A DNA stretch of 64,000 nucleotides from assembly GCF_022370755.2 (NCBI RefSeq), contig NZ_CP092364.2, forward strand, positions 3,720,001 through 3,784,000, written 5' to 3'. A model generated the notes under the pieces. That model made no database searches, had not been told where the DNA came from, and saw only the letters and a list, made by a program, of their open reading frames with translations. Origin of the DNA: Mycolicibacterium goodii (GTDB taxonomy: Bacteria; Actinomycetota; Actinomycetes; Mycobacteriales; Mycobacteriaceae). Below, piece by piece: positions 1 to 9,962 of the stretch. How positions within the stretch are numbered: the first letter of the stretch is position 1; every line of letters begins with the position of its first letter. Both the position numbers and the translations under genes were made by a program.

Positions 1-264
1 CTGCAAGACGGTGAGCCGCATCTGGCCGGCACCGCCCCGCGGCCGGTGGCACGGATGTCGGCGGCGACCTCCGCGGAGATCGGGGCGACCGACGGCGCCG
101 CAGTGATCGTCAGCACCGAGCGCGGCGCGATCACGTTGCCGCTCGCGGTCACCGACATGCCCGACCGGGTCGTCTGGCTGCCGATGAACTCGCCCGGATC
201 GGCGCTCCACCAACGCCTCGGTGTGACGGCGGGCGCCGTGGTGTCGATCGGAGCCGGCGCATGA
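1..264 (+). CDS. nuoG: NADH-quinone oxidoreductase subunit G, C-terminal end (partial)
   Basis: Only the last 87 codons are present; the gene enters from the left edge in frame 1 and stops at TGA 262-264. NuoG is the large iron-sulfur/molybdopterin-fold subunit of the peripheral arm of complex I, carrying electrons from NADH towards the quinone site. The visible part is the C-terminal beta-rich domain ([19 protein letters not shown], then [16 protein letters not shown]), typical of the molybdopterin dinucleotide-binding-like tail of this family. It overlaps the nuoH start codon by 4 bases (ATGA), implying translational coupling. The assignment rests mainly on the nuoH-N genes that follow directly. 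Confidence 0.9.
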   Translation: MQDGEPHLAGTAPRPVARMSAATSAEIGATDGAAVIVSTERGAITLPLAVTDMPDRVVWLPMNSPGSALHQRLGVTAGAVVSIGAGA

Positions 265-1487
265 CACATCCGGATCCGACGCTGTTCGGACACGATCCGT
301 GGTGGCTGATGCTTGCCAAGGCCATCGCGATCTTCGGCTTCCTGGTGTTGACCGTCCTCTCGGCGATCCTGATCGAGCGCAAACTGCTGGGCCGCATGCA
401 GATGCGGTTCGGCCCGAACCGGGTGGGCCCGGCCGGCCTGCTGCAGTCGTTGGCCGACGGGATCAAACTCGCGCTCAAAGAGGGCCTTGTCCCGGCCGGG
501 GTCGACAAACCGATCTACCTTCTGGCCCCGATCATCTCGGTGATCCCCGCGTTCATGGCGTTCGCGGTCATACCGATGGGCGGCGCGGTGTCGGTGTTCG
601 GCCACCGCACACCACTGCAACTCACCGACCTGCCTGTCGCGGTGCTCTACATCCTGGCCGTGACGTCGATCGGCGTCTACGGCATCGTGCTCGCCGGGTG
701 GGCGTCCGGATCCACCTACCCCCTGCTGGGCGGCCTGCGATCGAGCGCGCAGGTGATCTCCTACGAGATCGCGATGGGACTGTCGTTCGTGGCGGTCTTC
801 CTCTACGCAGGCACGATGTCGACGTCGGGCATCGTCGCCGGGCAGGACCGCACCTGGTACGTGTTCCTGCTGCTGCCGTCGTTTCTGGTGTACGTGGTGT
901 CCATGGTCGGCGAGACCAACCGCGCCCCTTTCGATCTGCCCGAGGCCGAAGGCGAGCTGGTCGGCGGATTCCACACCGAGTACTCGTCGCTGAAGTTCGC
1001 GATGTTCATGCTCGCCGAGTACGTCAACATGACCACGGTGTCGGCACTGGCCACCACGATGTTCCTGGGTGGATGGCACGCACCGTTCCCGTTCAACATG
1101 ATCGACGGCGCCAACAGCGGGTGGTGGCCGCTTCTGTGGTTCACCGCCAAGGTGTGGACGTTCATGTTCCTGTACTTCTGGCTGCGTGCCACGCTGCCGC
1201 GGTTGCGCTACGACCAGTTCATGGCGCTGGGCTGGAAGGTCCTGATCCCGGTGTCGTTGGTGTGGATCATGGTCGTCGCGATCACCCGTAGCCTGCGCCA
1301 ACACGGTGAGGGAACCTGGGCGGCGTGGCTCGTCACCGCCGCCGTGCTCGCCGTCGTGGTCCTGGCCTGGGGTCTGTGGAAGTCCCTGCGCCGCAGAACC
1401 GCTCAACCGCCGCCTGAGCAGAGCACCGGTGCATACCCGGTACCGCCCCTGCCGACCGCCGGCAAGAAGGAGACCGCTGATGCCTAA
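261..1487 (+). CDS. nuoH: NADH-quinone oxidoreductase subunit H
   Basis: 408-residue membrane subunit of complex I that joins the peripheral arm to the proton-pumping arm and forms part of the quinone channel. About eight hydrophobic segments are visible. The family hallmark [20 protein letters not shown] lies at residues 217-236, and the early loop [18 protein letters not shown] lies at about 45-62. The protein is longer than the roughly 330-residue E. coli NuoH: the extra C-terminal tail (Arg- and Pro-rich, from about residue 370) is common in actinobacteria. The ATG overlaps the nuoG stop, and the 3' end overlaps nuoI by 8 bases. Confidence 0.97.
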   Translation: MTHPDPTLFGHDPWWLMLAKAIAIFGFLVLTVLSAILIERKLLGRMQMRFGPNRVGPAGLLQSLADGIKLALKEGLVPAGVDKPIYLLAPIISVIPAFMAFAVIPMGGAVSVFGHRTPLQLTDLPVAVLYILAVTSIGVYGIVLAGWASGSTYPLLGGLRSSAQVISYEIAMGLSFVAVFLYAGTMSTSGIVAGQDRTWYVFLLLPSFLVYVVSMVGETNRAPFDLPEAEGELVGGFHTEYSSLKFAMFMLAEYVNMTTVSALATTMFLGGWHAPFPFNMIDGANSGWWPLLWFTAKVWTFMFLYFWLRATLPRLRYDQFMALGWKVLIPVSLVWIMVVAITRSLRQHGEGTWAAWLVTAAVLAVVVLAWGLWKSLRRRTAQPPPEQSTGAYPVPPLPTAGKKETADA

Positions 1488-2013
1488 ATTCCTCGACGCG
1501 CTGGCCGGTTTCGCGGTCACGTTGGGCTCGATGTTCAAGAAACCCATCACCGAGGGGTACCCGGAGAAACCGGGGCCGGTCGCGCCGCGCTACCACGGCC
1601 GTCACCAGCTCAACCGTTATCCCGACGGCCTGGAGAAGTGCATCGGCTGCGAATTGTGCGCGTGGGCATGCCCCGCCGACGCCATCTACGTCGAAGGCGC
1701 CGACAACACACCCGGGGAACGCTATTCGCCCGGGGAGCGCTACGGGCGTGTCTACCAGATCAACTATCTGAGGTGCATCGGATGCGGTCTGTGCATCGAG
1801 GCCTGCCCCACGCGGGCATTGACGATGACGAACGACTACGAGATGGCCGACGACAACCGGGCCGACCTGATCTGGGGTAAGGACAAGCTGCTGGCACCGC
1901 TGCAGCCCGGTATGCAGGCCCCGCCGCACGACATGGCACCGGGCAGCACCGACGACGACTACTACCTGGGCAACATCGCCCCCATCACACCCGTGGCCGA
2001 GGACGCCCGATGA
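1480..2013 (+). CDS. nuoI: NADH-quinone oxidoreductase subunit I (2x[4Fe-4S])
   Basis: 177-residue ferredoxin-like subunit that carries clusters N6a and N6b and passes electrons towards N2. Two CxxCxxCxxxCP motifs are visible: Cys54/57/60/64 ([12 protein letters not shown]) and Cys99/102/105/109 ([12 protein letters not shown]). The same reading frame is open further upstream, to position 1306. The ATG at 1480 is preferred because it gives [19 protein letters not shown], a normal NuoI N-terminus, and follows an AGAAGGAG Shine-Dalgarno about 5 bases upstream. It overlaps nuoH by 8 bases and nuoJ by 4. Confidence 0.97.
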   Translation: MPKFLDALAGFAVTLGSMFKKPITEGYPEKPGPVAPRYHGRHQLNRYPDGLEKCIGCELCAWACPADAIYVEGADNTPGERYSPGERYGRVYQINYLRCIGCGLCIEACPTRALTMTNDYEMADDNRADLIWGKDKLLAPLQPGMQAPPHDMAPGSTDDDYYLGNIAPITPVAEDAR

Positions 2014-2768
2014 ACCCGGACCTGGCACTACTGGCCGCCGAGGGCGCCAGGACGTCGACCGGTGAGGCCGTGTTGTTCTGGATCGTCGGCACGGTGGCAC
2101 TGCTCGGTGCGATCGGTGTCGTCGCCGCCCGAAAGGCCGTGTACTCGGCAGTGTTCCTGGCCTGCACCATGATCGCGCTGGCCGTGCTCTACATCGCGCA
2201 GGACGCCCCGTTCCTCGGTGTGGTGCAGGTCGTGGTCTACACCGGCGCGGTGATGATGCTGTTCCTGTTCGTGCTGATGCTCATCGGCGTCGACCTCACC
2301 GAGTCGTTCGTCGAGACGATCCGGGGTCACCGGATCGCGGCGCTGGTCGCCGGTATCGGGTTCGGGATCCTGGTGATCGCGGGAATCGGCAACGTGTCGG
2401 TCAGCGGGTTCAGCGGTCTCACCGCGGCCAACGGCGGCGGCAACGTCGAGGGATTGGCGGCGCTGATCTTCACGCGGTACCTGTGGGCGTTCGAGTTGAC
2501 CAGCACGCTGTTGATCACCGCCGCGCTCGGCGCGATGGTGCTCGCGCACCGGGAGCGCTTCGAACGCCGCAAGACCCAAAGGGAACTGGCCATCGAACGT
2601 TTCCAGGGCGGTGGGCATCCGACCCCGCTGCCGAACCCCGGGGTCTACGCCAGGCACAACTCCGTCGACGTCCCGGCCCGCCTGCCCGACGGGTCGGATT
2701 CCCCATTGTCGGTGAGCACGATCCTGCCGCACCGCACAGTCGGCAGCGCAACCAACGGGAAGAGGTGA
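2010..2768 (+). CDS. nuoJ: NADH-quinone oxidoreductase subunit J
   Basis: 252-residue membrane subunit of the proton-pumping arm. Five hydrophobic segments are readable. The conserved TM3 region reads [21 protein letters not shown] (about residues 70-90), where the pi-bulge helix of complex I sits. The C-terminal third (from about 185) is a hydrophilic Arg- and Pro-rich extension absent from E. coli NuoJ (184 aa) but usual in mycobacteria. The ATG overlaps the nuoI stop by 4 bases. Its stop lies 5 bases before the chosen nuoK start. Confidence 0.96.
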   Translation: MNPDLALLAAEGARTSTGEAVLFWIVGTVALLGAIGVVAARKAVYSAVFLACTMIALAVLYIAQDAPFLGVVQVVVYTGAVMMLFLFVLMLIGVDLTESFVETIRGHRIAALVAGIGFGILVIAGIGNVSVSGFSGLTAANGGGNVEGLAALIFTRYLWAFELTSTLLITAALGAMVLAHRERFERRKTQRELAIERFQGGGHPTPLPNPGVYARHNSVDVPARLPDGSDSPLSVSTILPHRTVGSATNGKR

Positions 2769-2773
2769 CACGG

Positions 2774-3073
<300 letters not shown>

Positions 3074-3080
3074 AGGCGCG

Positions 3081-4970
3081 ATGATAACTGACTGGCTACC
3101 TGTCTGGCTGCTGATCGCCCTGCCCGCCGCAGGGGCGACGATCCTGCTGCTCGGCGGCCGACGCACCGACCGCTGGGGGCACCTGCTGGGGTGCGCGATG
3201 TCCTTGGCCGCGTTCGCCGTCGGAGCTGTGCTGTTCGCCGGCATGCTGGGCCGCGCCGGCGAGGAACGGGCCGTGCACGAAGCGTTGTTCTCCTGGGTGC
3301 CGGTGGCCGGCCTGCAGGTCGACTTCGGTCTGCAACTCGACCAGTTGTCGATGTGCTTCGTGCTGCTGATCACCGGGGTCGGCTCGCTGATCCACATCTA
3401 TTCGATCGGCTACATGGCCCACGATCCGGACCGTAGAAGGTTCTTCGCCTATCTCAACCTGTTCCTGGCGGCGATGCTGCTGCTCGTCCTGGCCGACAAC
3501 TACCTGGGCCTCTACGCGGGCTGGGAAGGCGTGGGCCTCGCGTCATACCTGTTGATCGGCTTCTGGTCGCACAAACCCTCTGCCGCGACAGCGGCCAAGA
3601 AGGCATTCATCGTCAACCGCGTCGGCGACATGGGTCTTGCGATCGCGCTCATGATCATGTTCGCCTCGATCGGGTCGATCTCCTTCGCGGGCGTCTTCGG
3701 CGCCGCACCCGCGCTCAGCGAGGCCACACTCACCGCCATCGGCCTGTTGCTGTTGCTCGGGGCGTGCGGTAAGTCCGCGCAGGTGCCGCTGCAGTCCTGG
3801 CTCGGTGACGCCATGGAGGGCCCGACGCCGGTGTCGGCCCTCATCCACGCCGCCACCATGGTGACCGCAGGTGTGTACCTGATCGTGCGGTCCGGCCCGA
3901 TCTTCGACCTCGCACCCACCGCGCAGACCGGTGTTGTGGTCGTCGGCGCGGTGACGCTGTTGTTCGGCGCGATCATCGGCTGTGCGAAAGACGACATCAA
4001 GAAGGCGCTCGCCGCGTCGACCATGAGCCAGATCGGCTACATGGTGCTCGCGGCCGGTTTGGGGCCTGCCGGTTACGCATTCGCGATCATGCACCTGCTC
4101 ACCCACGGTTTCTTCAAGGCCGGGCTGTTCCTCGGGGCGGGTTCGGTGATGCACGCCATGAACGACGAGGTCAACATGCGCCGCTACGGTGGTCTGCGCA
4201 CGGTTTTGCCGGTGACGTTCGCGACGTTCGGGCTCGGGTATCTCGCGATCATCGGTGTACCGCCGCTCGCCGGGTTCTTCTCCAAAGACGGCATCATCGA
4301 GGCCGCGCTTGGCGAGGGGGGTGCCCGCGGCGTGATCCTCGGCGGCGCAGCGATCCTGGGCGCGGGCATCACCGCGTTCTACATGACCCGCGTGATGCTG
4401 ATGACGTTCTTCGGTGAAAAGCGTTGGGCGGCAGACGCACACCCGCACGAGGCGCCTGCGGTGATGACCTGGCCGATGATCCTGCTGGCGGTCGGATCTG
4501 TGGTCTCCGGCGGGGCACTGGCCATCGGCGGCACGCTGACGCACTGGCTCGAACCCGTCGTGGGCAGGCACGAGGCCCACCACGCCGTACCGGTGTGGGT
4601 GGTCACCGCCATCGTGCTCGCGGTGGTGGCGCTCGGCATCCTCGTCGCCTACCGCATGTACGCGCAGCAGACGGTTCCCGACGAGGTACCCGACGGTTCG
4701 GCACTGACCGTGGCCGCACGCAACGACCTCTACGGGGACGCGTTCAACGAGGCCGTGTTCATGCGCGGAGGCCAGGCATTGACCGCCGCCATGGTCGCCG
4801 TCGACGACAAGGCCGTCGACGGCACCGCGGGAGGTCTCGCGGCGCTGGTGAGCCGAACATCGGACGGGTTGCGCCAGGTACAGACCGGCTTCGCCCGCTC
4901 GTACGCACTGTCGATGCTCGGAGGTACGGCTCTGGTGGTGGCGGCGATCCTGGCGGTGCAACTGTGGTGA
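3081..4970 (+). CDS. nuoL: NADH-quinone oxidoreductase subunit L
   Basis: 629-residue antiporter-like proton pump at the distal end of the complex I membrane arm. About 15 transmembrane helices are visible. Conserved family segments include [16 protein letters not shown] near residue 147 and [20 protein letters not shown] near 231, with the key lysine, followed by [18 protein letters not shown]. The C-terminal part contains the lateral helix typical of NuoL. It starts with ATG 7 bases after nuoK and ends overlapping the nuoM GTG. Length and order are normal for the family. Confidence 0.97.
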   Translation: MITDWLPVWLLIALPAAGATILLLGGRRTDRWGHLLGCAMSLAAFAVGAVLFAGMLGRAGEERAVHEALFSWVPVAGLQVDFGLQLDQLSMCFVLLITGVGSLIHIYSIGYMAHDPDRRRFFAYLNLFLAAMLLLVLADNYLGLYAGWEGVGLASYLLIGFWSHKPSAATAAKKAFIVNRVGDMGLAIALMIMFASIGSISFAGVFGAAPALSEATLTAIGLLLLLGACGKSAQVPLQSWLGDAMEGPTPVSALIHAATMVTAGVYLIVRSGPIFDLAPTAQTGVVVVGAVTLLFGAIIGCAKDDIKKALAASTMSQIGYMVLAAGLGPAGYAFAIMHLLTHGFFKAGLFLGAGSVMHAMNDEVNMRRYGGLRTVLPVTFATFGLGYLAIIGVPPLAGFFSKDGIIEAALGEGGARGVILGGAAILGAGITAFYMTRVMLMTFFGEKRWAADAHPHEAPAVMTWPMILLAVGSVVSGGALAIGGTLTHWLEPVVGRHEAHHAVPVWVVTAIVLAVVALGILVAYRMYAQQTVPDEVPDGSALTVAARNDLYGDAFNEAVFMRGGQALTAAMVAVDDKAVDGTAGGLAALVSRTSDGLRQVQTGFARSYALSMLGGTALVVAAILAVQLW

Positions 4971-6553
4971 GTTCATTTCCCTGGCTGACGGTGTTGTGGG
5001 CGGTGCCGGTCGTGGGCGCCGCGGTGGTGATCCTGCTGCCCGCCGCGCAGCGAGCCGTCGCCAAGTGGCTGGCGCTCGCGGTTTCTGTCGTGACCCTCGG
5101 GATCACCGCGGTGATCGCAGTCGGGTTCGACCCGTCCGGCGAGCAGTTCCAGTTCGTCGAATCACACCGCTGGATACCATCTTTCGGCACCGGCTACATC
5201 CTCGGCGTCGACGGCATCGCCCTGGCGCTGGTGGTCCTCACCGCGGTGCTGGTGCCGATACTGATCGTCGCGGGCTGGAACGACGCGAGCAGGCAGACCG
5301 GTCTGGCGGGTCGCTCCGTGCAGGCCTACCTGGCGCTCATGCTGGCGGTCGAGGGCATGGTGCTCATATCCCTGGTGGCCCTGGACATCCTGCTGTTCTA
5401 CGTGTTCTTCGAGGCCATGCTCATCCCGATGTACTTCCTCATCGGTGGTTTCGGCGGCGAGAACCGCTCACGCGCGGCCGTGAAGTTCCTGCTGTACAAC
5501 CTGTTCGGCGGTCTGATCATGCTCGCCGCGGTGATCGGCCTGTATGTCGTCACCGCGGGCAGCGACGCATTCGCGGCAGGCACGTTCGACTTCCGCGAGA
5601 TCGTCGCGGCGGTGTCTTCCGGGCAGTTGGTGGTCAACCCGGCGATCATGAACTTCCTGTTCCTCGGGTTCATGTTCGCGTTCGCGGTCAAGGCGCCGCT
5701 GTGGCCGTTCCACCGCTGGCTGCCCGATGCCGCCGTGGAGGCGACGCCCGCCTCGGCCGTGCTCATGATGGCGGTGATGGACAAGGTGGGCACCTTCGGC
5801 ATGCTGCGGTACTGCCTGCAGTTGTTCCCCGACGCATCAACGTATTTCCGGCCGGTGGTGATCACGCTGGCCGCGATCGGGATCGTGTACGGTGCCGTGC
5901 TGGCGATCGGGCAGACCGATGTCATGCGGTTGATCGCCTACACGTCGATCTCGCACTTCGGGTTCATCATCCTCGGCATCTTCGTGATGACCAGCCAGGG
6001 ACAATCCGGGTCGACGCTGTACATGATCAACCACGGCATCTCCACGGCCGCGCTGTTCCTCGTCGCCGGATTCCTGGTGTCGCGGCGCGGCAGCAGGCTC
6101 ATCGACTCCTACGGCGGGGTCCAGAAGGTCGCGCCGGTGCTGGCGGGCACCTTCCTGGTCGCAGGCCTTGCGACGTTGTCGCTGCCCGGGCTCGCGCCGT
6201 TCATCAGCGAATTTCTGGTGCTGATCGGCACGTTCACGCGGTATCCGGTGGCGGCGGTGTTCGCGGCGACCGCGCTGGTGCTGTCGGCGGTCTACATCCT
6301 GTGGACGTATCAACGGATGATGACCGGCCCCGTGCGCGACGGGATTGCCGACGGTGACAGTCCGGTGCGCGACCTCGTACCGCGCGAACTCGTGGTGGTG
6401 GCCCCGCTGATCGCGCTGCTGTTGGTACTCGGCATCTACCCGAAACCCGCACTGGACGTGATCGACCCGGCGGTCGAGCACACGTTGACCACGATCGGCC
6501 AAACCGATCCCGAACCGGCTGTGCCACCGACGATCGCAGAGGGGGCACGCTGA
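4967..6553 (+). CDS. nuoM: NADH-quinone oxidoreductase subunit M
   Basis: 528-residue antiporter-like proton-pumping subunit. Family marks: [20 protein letters not shown] (conserved Glu and Pro in TM5), [20 protein letters not shown] with the pumping lysine, and [21 protein letters not shown]. The start is set at GTG 4967, overlapping the nuoL TGA by 3 bases ([18 protein letters not shown]). The frame is open for another 540 bases upstream, but that reading is arginine-rich shadow of nuoL. The stop is followed immediately by the nuoN start. Confidence 0.96.
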   Translation: MSSFPWLTVLWAVPVVGAAVVILLPAAQRAVAKWLALAVSVVTLGITAVIAVGFDPSGEQFQFVESHRWIPSFGTGYILGVDGIALALVVLTAVLVPILIVAGWNDASRQTGLAGRSVQAYLALMLAVEGMVLISLVALDILLFYVFFEAMLIPMYFLIGGFGGENRSRAAVKFLLYNLFGGLIMLAAVIGLYVVTAGSDAFAAGTFDFREIVAAVSSGQLVVNPAIMNFLFLGFMFAFAVKAPLWPFHRWLPDAAVEATPASAVLMMAVMDKVGTFGMLRYCLQLFPDASTYFRPVVITLAAIGIVYGAVLAIGQTDVMRLIAYTSISHFGFIILGIFVMTSQGQSGSTLYMINHGISTAALFLVAGFLVSRRGSRLIDSYGGVQKVAPVLAGTFLVAGLATLSLPGLAPFISEFLVLIGTFTRYPVAAVFAATALVLSAVYILWTYQRMMTGPVRDGIADGDSPVRDLVPRELVVVAPLIALLLVLGIYPKPALDVIDPAVEHTLTTIGQTDPEPAVPPTIAEGAR

Positions 6554-6554
6554 C

Positions 6555-8120
6555 ATGGTGACACCCAGCATCGAATACGGACTGCTGTCGCCGATGCTCA
6601 TCGTGTTCGGCGCGGCAGTGCTCGGCGTGCTGATCGAGGCGTTCGCACCGCGGCAGAGCCGCTACCCGCTCCAGGTCACCGTCGCCCTCGGCGGTCTCGT
6701 CGCGGCCGTGGTCGCGGTGGTGTTCGTCGCCGGCGACCTGCGCGGCACACCGGGACAACCGGCGGTGCTGGGCGCCGTCGTGCTCGATGCGCCTGCGGTG
6801 TTCCTGCAGGGCACCATCGCGCTCGTCGGCATCCTCGGCATCATGCTCATCGCCGAACGCCAGAAGGCCACCGTGTCGGCCGGCGAGGCACGCGGTTTGG
6901 AGGGCTTCACACCGCAGGCGTCGGCAGTGGCGGGCAGTGTCGCCGAGCAGCTGGCGACCAAAGCAGGCATCATGCAGACCGAGGTCTTCCCGCTCACGAT
7001 GTTCGCGATCGGGGGCATGCTGTTGTTCCCGGCGTCCGACGATCTGCTGACGATGTTCGTGGCGCTTGAGGTTCTCTCGCTGCCGCTGTACCTGCTGTGC
7101 GGGCTCGCGCGTCGGCGTCGTCTGTTATCGCAAGAGGCCGCGCTGAAGTACTTCCTGCTGGGCGCCTTCTCGTCGGCGTTCTTCCTGTACGGCGCAGCCA
7201 TGCTGTACGGCTCCGCCGGCACGCTCGACCTGTCGGGCATCGCCGAGGCGATCTCGGCGGGCAGCGGCAACCGCTCGCTGGCACTGCTCGGCGTTGCGCT
7301 CCTGCTCGTCGGCGTGCTGTTCAAAGTCGGTGCGGTGCCGTTCCATTCGTGGATTCCCGACGTCTATCAGGGCGCGCCGACCTCGATCACGGCGTTCATG
7401 GCGGCCGCCACCAAGATCGCGGCGTTCGGCGCGATGCTGCGGATCTTCTACGTCGCGGTGCCCGCGATGCGCGACGATTGGCGTCCGGTGCTGTGGGTGA
7501 TCGCCATCCTGACCATGGTGATCGGGACCGTCACGGCCGTCACGCAAACCGACGTCAAACGCATGCTCGCGTACTCGGCCGTGGCGCACTCGGGTTTCAT
7601 CCTCACCGGTGTCATCGCCGCCAACCCGGCCGGTGTGTCGTCCACTCTGTTCTATCTGTTCGCGTACGGGTTCAGCACGCTCGGCGCGTTCGCGGTAGTG
7701 GGGTTGATCCGTAACTCCGCCGGCGACGAGGAGACGTCGATGGCGCAGTGGGCCGGCCTCGGCCGGCGCTATCCGATTGTGGGCGTGGTGTTCTCACTGT
7801 TCTTGCTGGCGTTCGCCGGTATCCCGTTGACCAGCGGGTTCGTGAGCAAATTCGCGGTGTTCAAGGCCGCGGGCGAAGGTGGCGCGATTCCACTGGTGAT
7901 CGTCGGCGTGGTCGCCAGCGCGGTCGCGGCGTACTTCTACGTGCGCGTGATCGTGCTGATGTTCTTCACCGAACCGCCCGACGATGCACCCGAGCTCGTG
8001 GTGCCCAGCGGGTTGTCCACCGCGGTTGTCGCCGTCACCGCAGTCGTCACCTTCGCCCTCGGTGCGCTCCCCCAGCCGCTGCTCGATCTGGCCCACAATG
8101 CAGAGACCTTCCTGCACTAG
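6555..8120 (+). CDS. nuoN: NADH-quinone oxidoreductase subunit N
   Basis: 521-residue antiporter-like proton-pumping subunit, the last gene of the nuo operon. It has about 14 transmembrane helices. Conserved motifs are FVALEVLSLPLYLLCGLARR (TM5 Glu region), LLLVGVLFKVGAVPFHSWIPD with the lysine of the proton path, and YQGAPTSITAFMAAATKIAAFG. ATG 6555 lies one base after the nuoM stop. The gene is followed within 10 bases by a long palindrome that probably ends the operon. Nothing is missing relative to the family. Confidence 0.97.
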   Translation: MVTPSIEYGLLSPMLIVFGAAVLGVLIEAFAPRQSRYPLQVTVALGGLVAAVVAVVFVAGDLRGTPGQPAVLGAVVLDAPAVFLQGTIALVGILGIMLIAERQKATVSAGEARGLEGFTPQASAVAGSVAEQLATKAGIMQTEVFPLTMFAIGGMLLFPASDDLLTMFVALEVLSLPLYLLCGLARRRRLLSQEAALKYFLLGAFSSAFFLYGAAMLYGSAGTLDLSGIAEAISAGSGNRSLALLGVALLLVGVLFKVGAVPFHSWIPDVYQGAPTSITAFMAAATKIAAFGAMLRIFYVAVPAMRDDWRPVLWVIAILTMVIGTVTAVTQTDVKRMLAYSAVAHSGFILTGVIAANPAGVSSTLFYLFAYGFSTLGAFAVVGLIRNSAGDEETSMAQWAGLGRRYPIVGVVFSLFLLAFAGIPLTSGFVSKFAVFKAAGEGGAIPLVIVGVVASAVAAYFYVRVIVLMFFTEPPDDAPELVVPSGLSTAVVAVTAVVTFALGALPQPLLDLAHNAETFLH

Positions 8121-8128
8121 GTTCTTCC

Positions 8129-8190
8129 CGCGAGCAGACGCGAAAGTACCCATTTCGGCGCCAAAATAGGCACTTTCGCGTCTGCTCGCG
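8129..8190. terminator. Long palindrome between convergent genes, probable bidirectional terminator
   Basis: Two perfect 19-base arms (8129-8147 and 8172-8190; outer part CGCGAGCAGACGCGAAAGT) enclose a 24-base middle that is itself roughly palindromic around GGCGCC. It lies between the ends of nuoN and the minus-strand alcohol dehydrogenase, exactly where a shared terminator is expected. There is no long T-tract. A related element occurs at 15656-15717. Confidence 0.65.
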
Positions 8191-8218
8191 AAGGAAACGG
8201 GACCCGCTGAATTCGAAA

Positions 8219-9253
8219 CTAGGGCTCGATGATGGTCATCCCGGAGCCCGCGTAGCTGTCCATGCCCGCCAACGCAGCCGGCGCATCGTCGAGGCCGACC
8301 CGGCGCGTCACCAACTGCTCCGGTTGCAATGCCCCGCTCGCCAGCATGTCGAGCATCGCGGGATAGTCGACGGCGGGCATGCCGTGGGAACCGAGGATGG
8401 CGAGTTCCTGGGCGATGACCCGGTCCATCGGAAACGCGGGAAAAGCGTCGGCACCGAACAGCAGCCCCACCTGCACGTGGCGACCACGGCGGCGCAGCGA
8501 CGCGACGGACGCGGCCGCCGAGGCGGGGTTACCCACCGCGTCGACGCCGACGTGCGCACCGCCGTCGGTGCGCCGCACGATCTCGGTTGCGACGTCGTCG
8601 GTCTCGGTACTGTGGATAATTTCGTCGGCACCCAGACGGTCAGCGGCCGCCAACGCGTCGGCGGTGACGTCGACCGCAACCACGTTGGCGCCAAGCGCCT
8701 TTGCGATCATCACCGCCGACAGCCCGACACCACCGCAGCCGTGCACCACCACCCACTGGCCGGCCCGCACCTCGCCGTGGGTGACGATCGCCCGAAACGC
8801 GGTCGCGAACCGGCACCCCAACGAGGCCGCGGCGACGAACGTCACCGCGTCGGGTAGACGCACCAGATTGGCGGCAGCGCGTGGCACCGCGACCAGCTGC
8901 GCGAACGAGCCCGGCAGCGTGAACCCGGGCTGCTCCTGATGTGGGCACACCTGCGCGTCGCCGGCCACGCAGAATTCGCAACGGCCGCAGCCGAGCACGA
9001 AGGGCGTCGTCACCCGATCGCCCACCCGCCAACCCGTCACGCCGGCACCGACCGCGGCGATGACGCCGGCGAACTCGTGGCCGGGGATGATCGGCAACTG
9101 CACCGGGTCGTGGCCGCGCCAGGCGTGCCAATCGGATCGGCACACCCCGGTCGCCGCGACCGCGACGAGCACACCGTCGGCAGGACACTCGGGGTCGGGA
9201 ACCTCCCTCACCCCGGGTAGGACACCGACCGCGGAACAGACAACAGCGCGCAC
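8219..9253 (-). CDS. Zinc-dependent alcohol dehydrogenase (MDR family)
   Basis: 344-residue medium-chain dehydrogenase. Catalytic zinc ligands are readable: Cys38 (GVCRSDWH) and His59-Glu60 (GHEFAG). Structural zinc ligands are Cys89, 92, 95 and 103 (CGRCEFCVAGDAQVC). The Rossmann fold GCGGVGLSAVMIAKALG followed by VVAVD suggests NAD(H) preference, because the Asp disfavours NADPH. It is the last gene of a four-gene minus-strand operon (MFS, monooxygenase, PIG-L deacetylase, ADH), 19 bases after the PIG-L gene. It probably oxidises an alcohol produced by the upstream enzymes; the substrate is unknown. Confidence 0.9.
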   Translation of the reverse strand: MRAVVCSAVGVLPGVREVPDPECPADGVLVAVAATGVCRSDWHAWRGHDPVQLPIIPGHEFAGVIAAVGAGVTGWRVGDRVTTPFVLGCGRCEFCVAGDAQVCPHQEQPGFTLPGSFAQLVAVPRAAANLVRLPDAVTFVAAASLGCRFATAFRAIVTHGEVRAGQWVVVHGCGGVGLSAVMIAKALGANVVAVDVTADALAAADRLGADEIIHSTETDDVATEIVRRTDGGAHVGVDAVGNPASAAASVASLRRRGRHVQVGLLFGADAFPAFPMDRVIAQELAILGSHGMPAVDYPAMLDMLASGALQPEQLVTRRVGLDDAPAALAGMDSYAGSGMTIIEP

Positions 9254-9272
9254 GTGCCCATCGTAGGCGGGC

Positions 9273-9947
9273 TCAGCGCTGACGCTTCAGGATGAACTCC
9301 GCGACGCGGCCACCGAGGTCGTCACGCACGGGTGTCGCCATCTCGACCTGTTTTCGGGCCTGTTCGACGACGGGGGTCTGCGGATCGAGTACCGACAGGT
9401 AAACCTCGTGCGCGGCGAGGGCATCGATCGCGGCGTCGGTGTAGCCGTCGATCACCTCGAAGTGGGTTGCCGCAGGCCCGTTCTCGAACAGGTACCGCGG
9501 TGGACGTGTGAGCCCGTCGTACGCGTCGGCGACCGCATGCGCGAACTCGATGTGGTCGGTCTGGTTCGGCGCGTCCGGCGCCCAACTCGGGCCGCTGTAG
9601 ATCGTGATGACGATGTCGGGCTCGAGGTCCTCGATCGTCTCGGCGATGCGCGCCCGCAACTGCGGCGTGTTGCGGATATTGCTGTCCGGGAAATCCCAGA
9701 ACACGACATCGTCGACACCGACGATCGCCGCCGACCGGCGCTGCTCGCCTTCACGCAGCGGACCTGCCTGCTCGGGCGGCATCCCGGCGATACCGGCCTC
9801 ACCCCGGGAGGCGAACGCGTAGCGCACCGTCTTGCCTGCCGCGGTCCATTTGGCCACCGCGGCGCCGATGCCGTACTCGGGATCGTCGGGATGCGGCACC
9901 AGCACGAGGGCGCTGTGCCAGTCCGTGGGGAATGGCTGCTCGGTCAT
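9273..9947 (-). CDS. PIG-L (LmbE-like) family deacetylase
   Basis: 224-residue zinc hydrolase of the family that includes MshB and Mca of mycothiol metabolism and GlcNAc-PI de-N-acetylases. The metal motif PHPDD is at residues 18-22 (LVLVPHPDDPEYGIG), and a later histidine sits in QTDHIEFAHAVADAY. Length is typical of the shorter stand-alone members; MshB and Mca are nearer 300 aa and are encoded elsewhere in mycobacteria, so this is probably a substrate-specific paralogue. It lies between a flavin monooxygenase and an alcohol dehydrogenase in one operon, suggesting removal of an N-acyl group from a catabolic substrate (inference). Confidence 0.88.
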   Translation of the reverse strand: MTEQPFPTDWHSALVLVPHPDDPEYGIGAAVAKWTAAGKTVRYAFASRGEAGIAGMPPEQAGPLREGEQRRSAAIVGVDDVVFWDFPDSNIRNTPQLRARIAETIEDLEPDIVITIYSGPSWAPDAPNQTDHIEFAHAVADAYDGLTRPPRYLFENGPAATHFEVIDGYTDAAIDALAAHEVYLSVLDPQTPVVEQARKQVEMATPVRDDLGGRVAEFILKRQR

Positions 9948-9962
9948 GCCGATCAGTGTGAC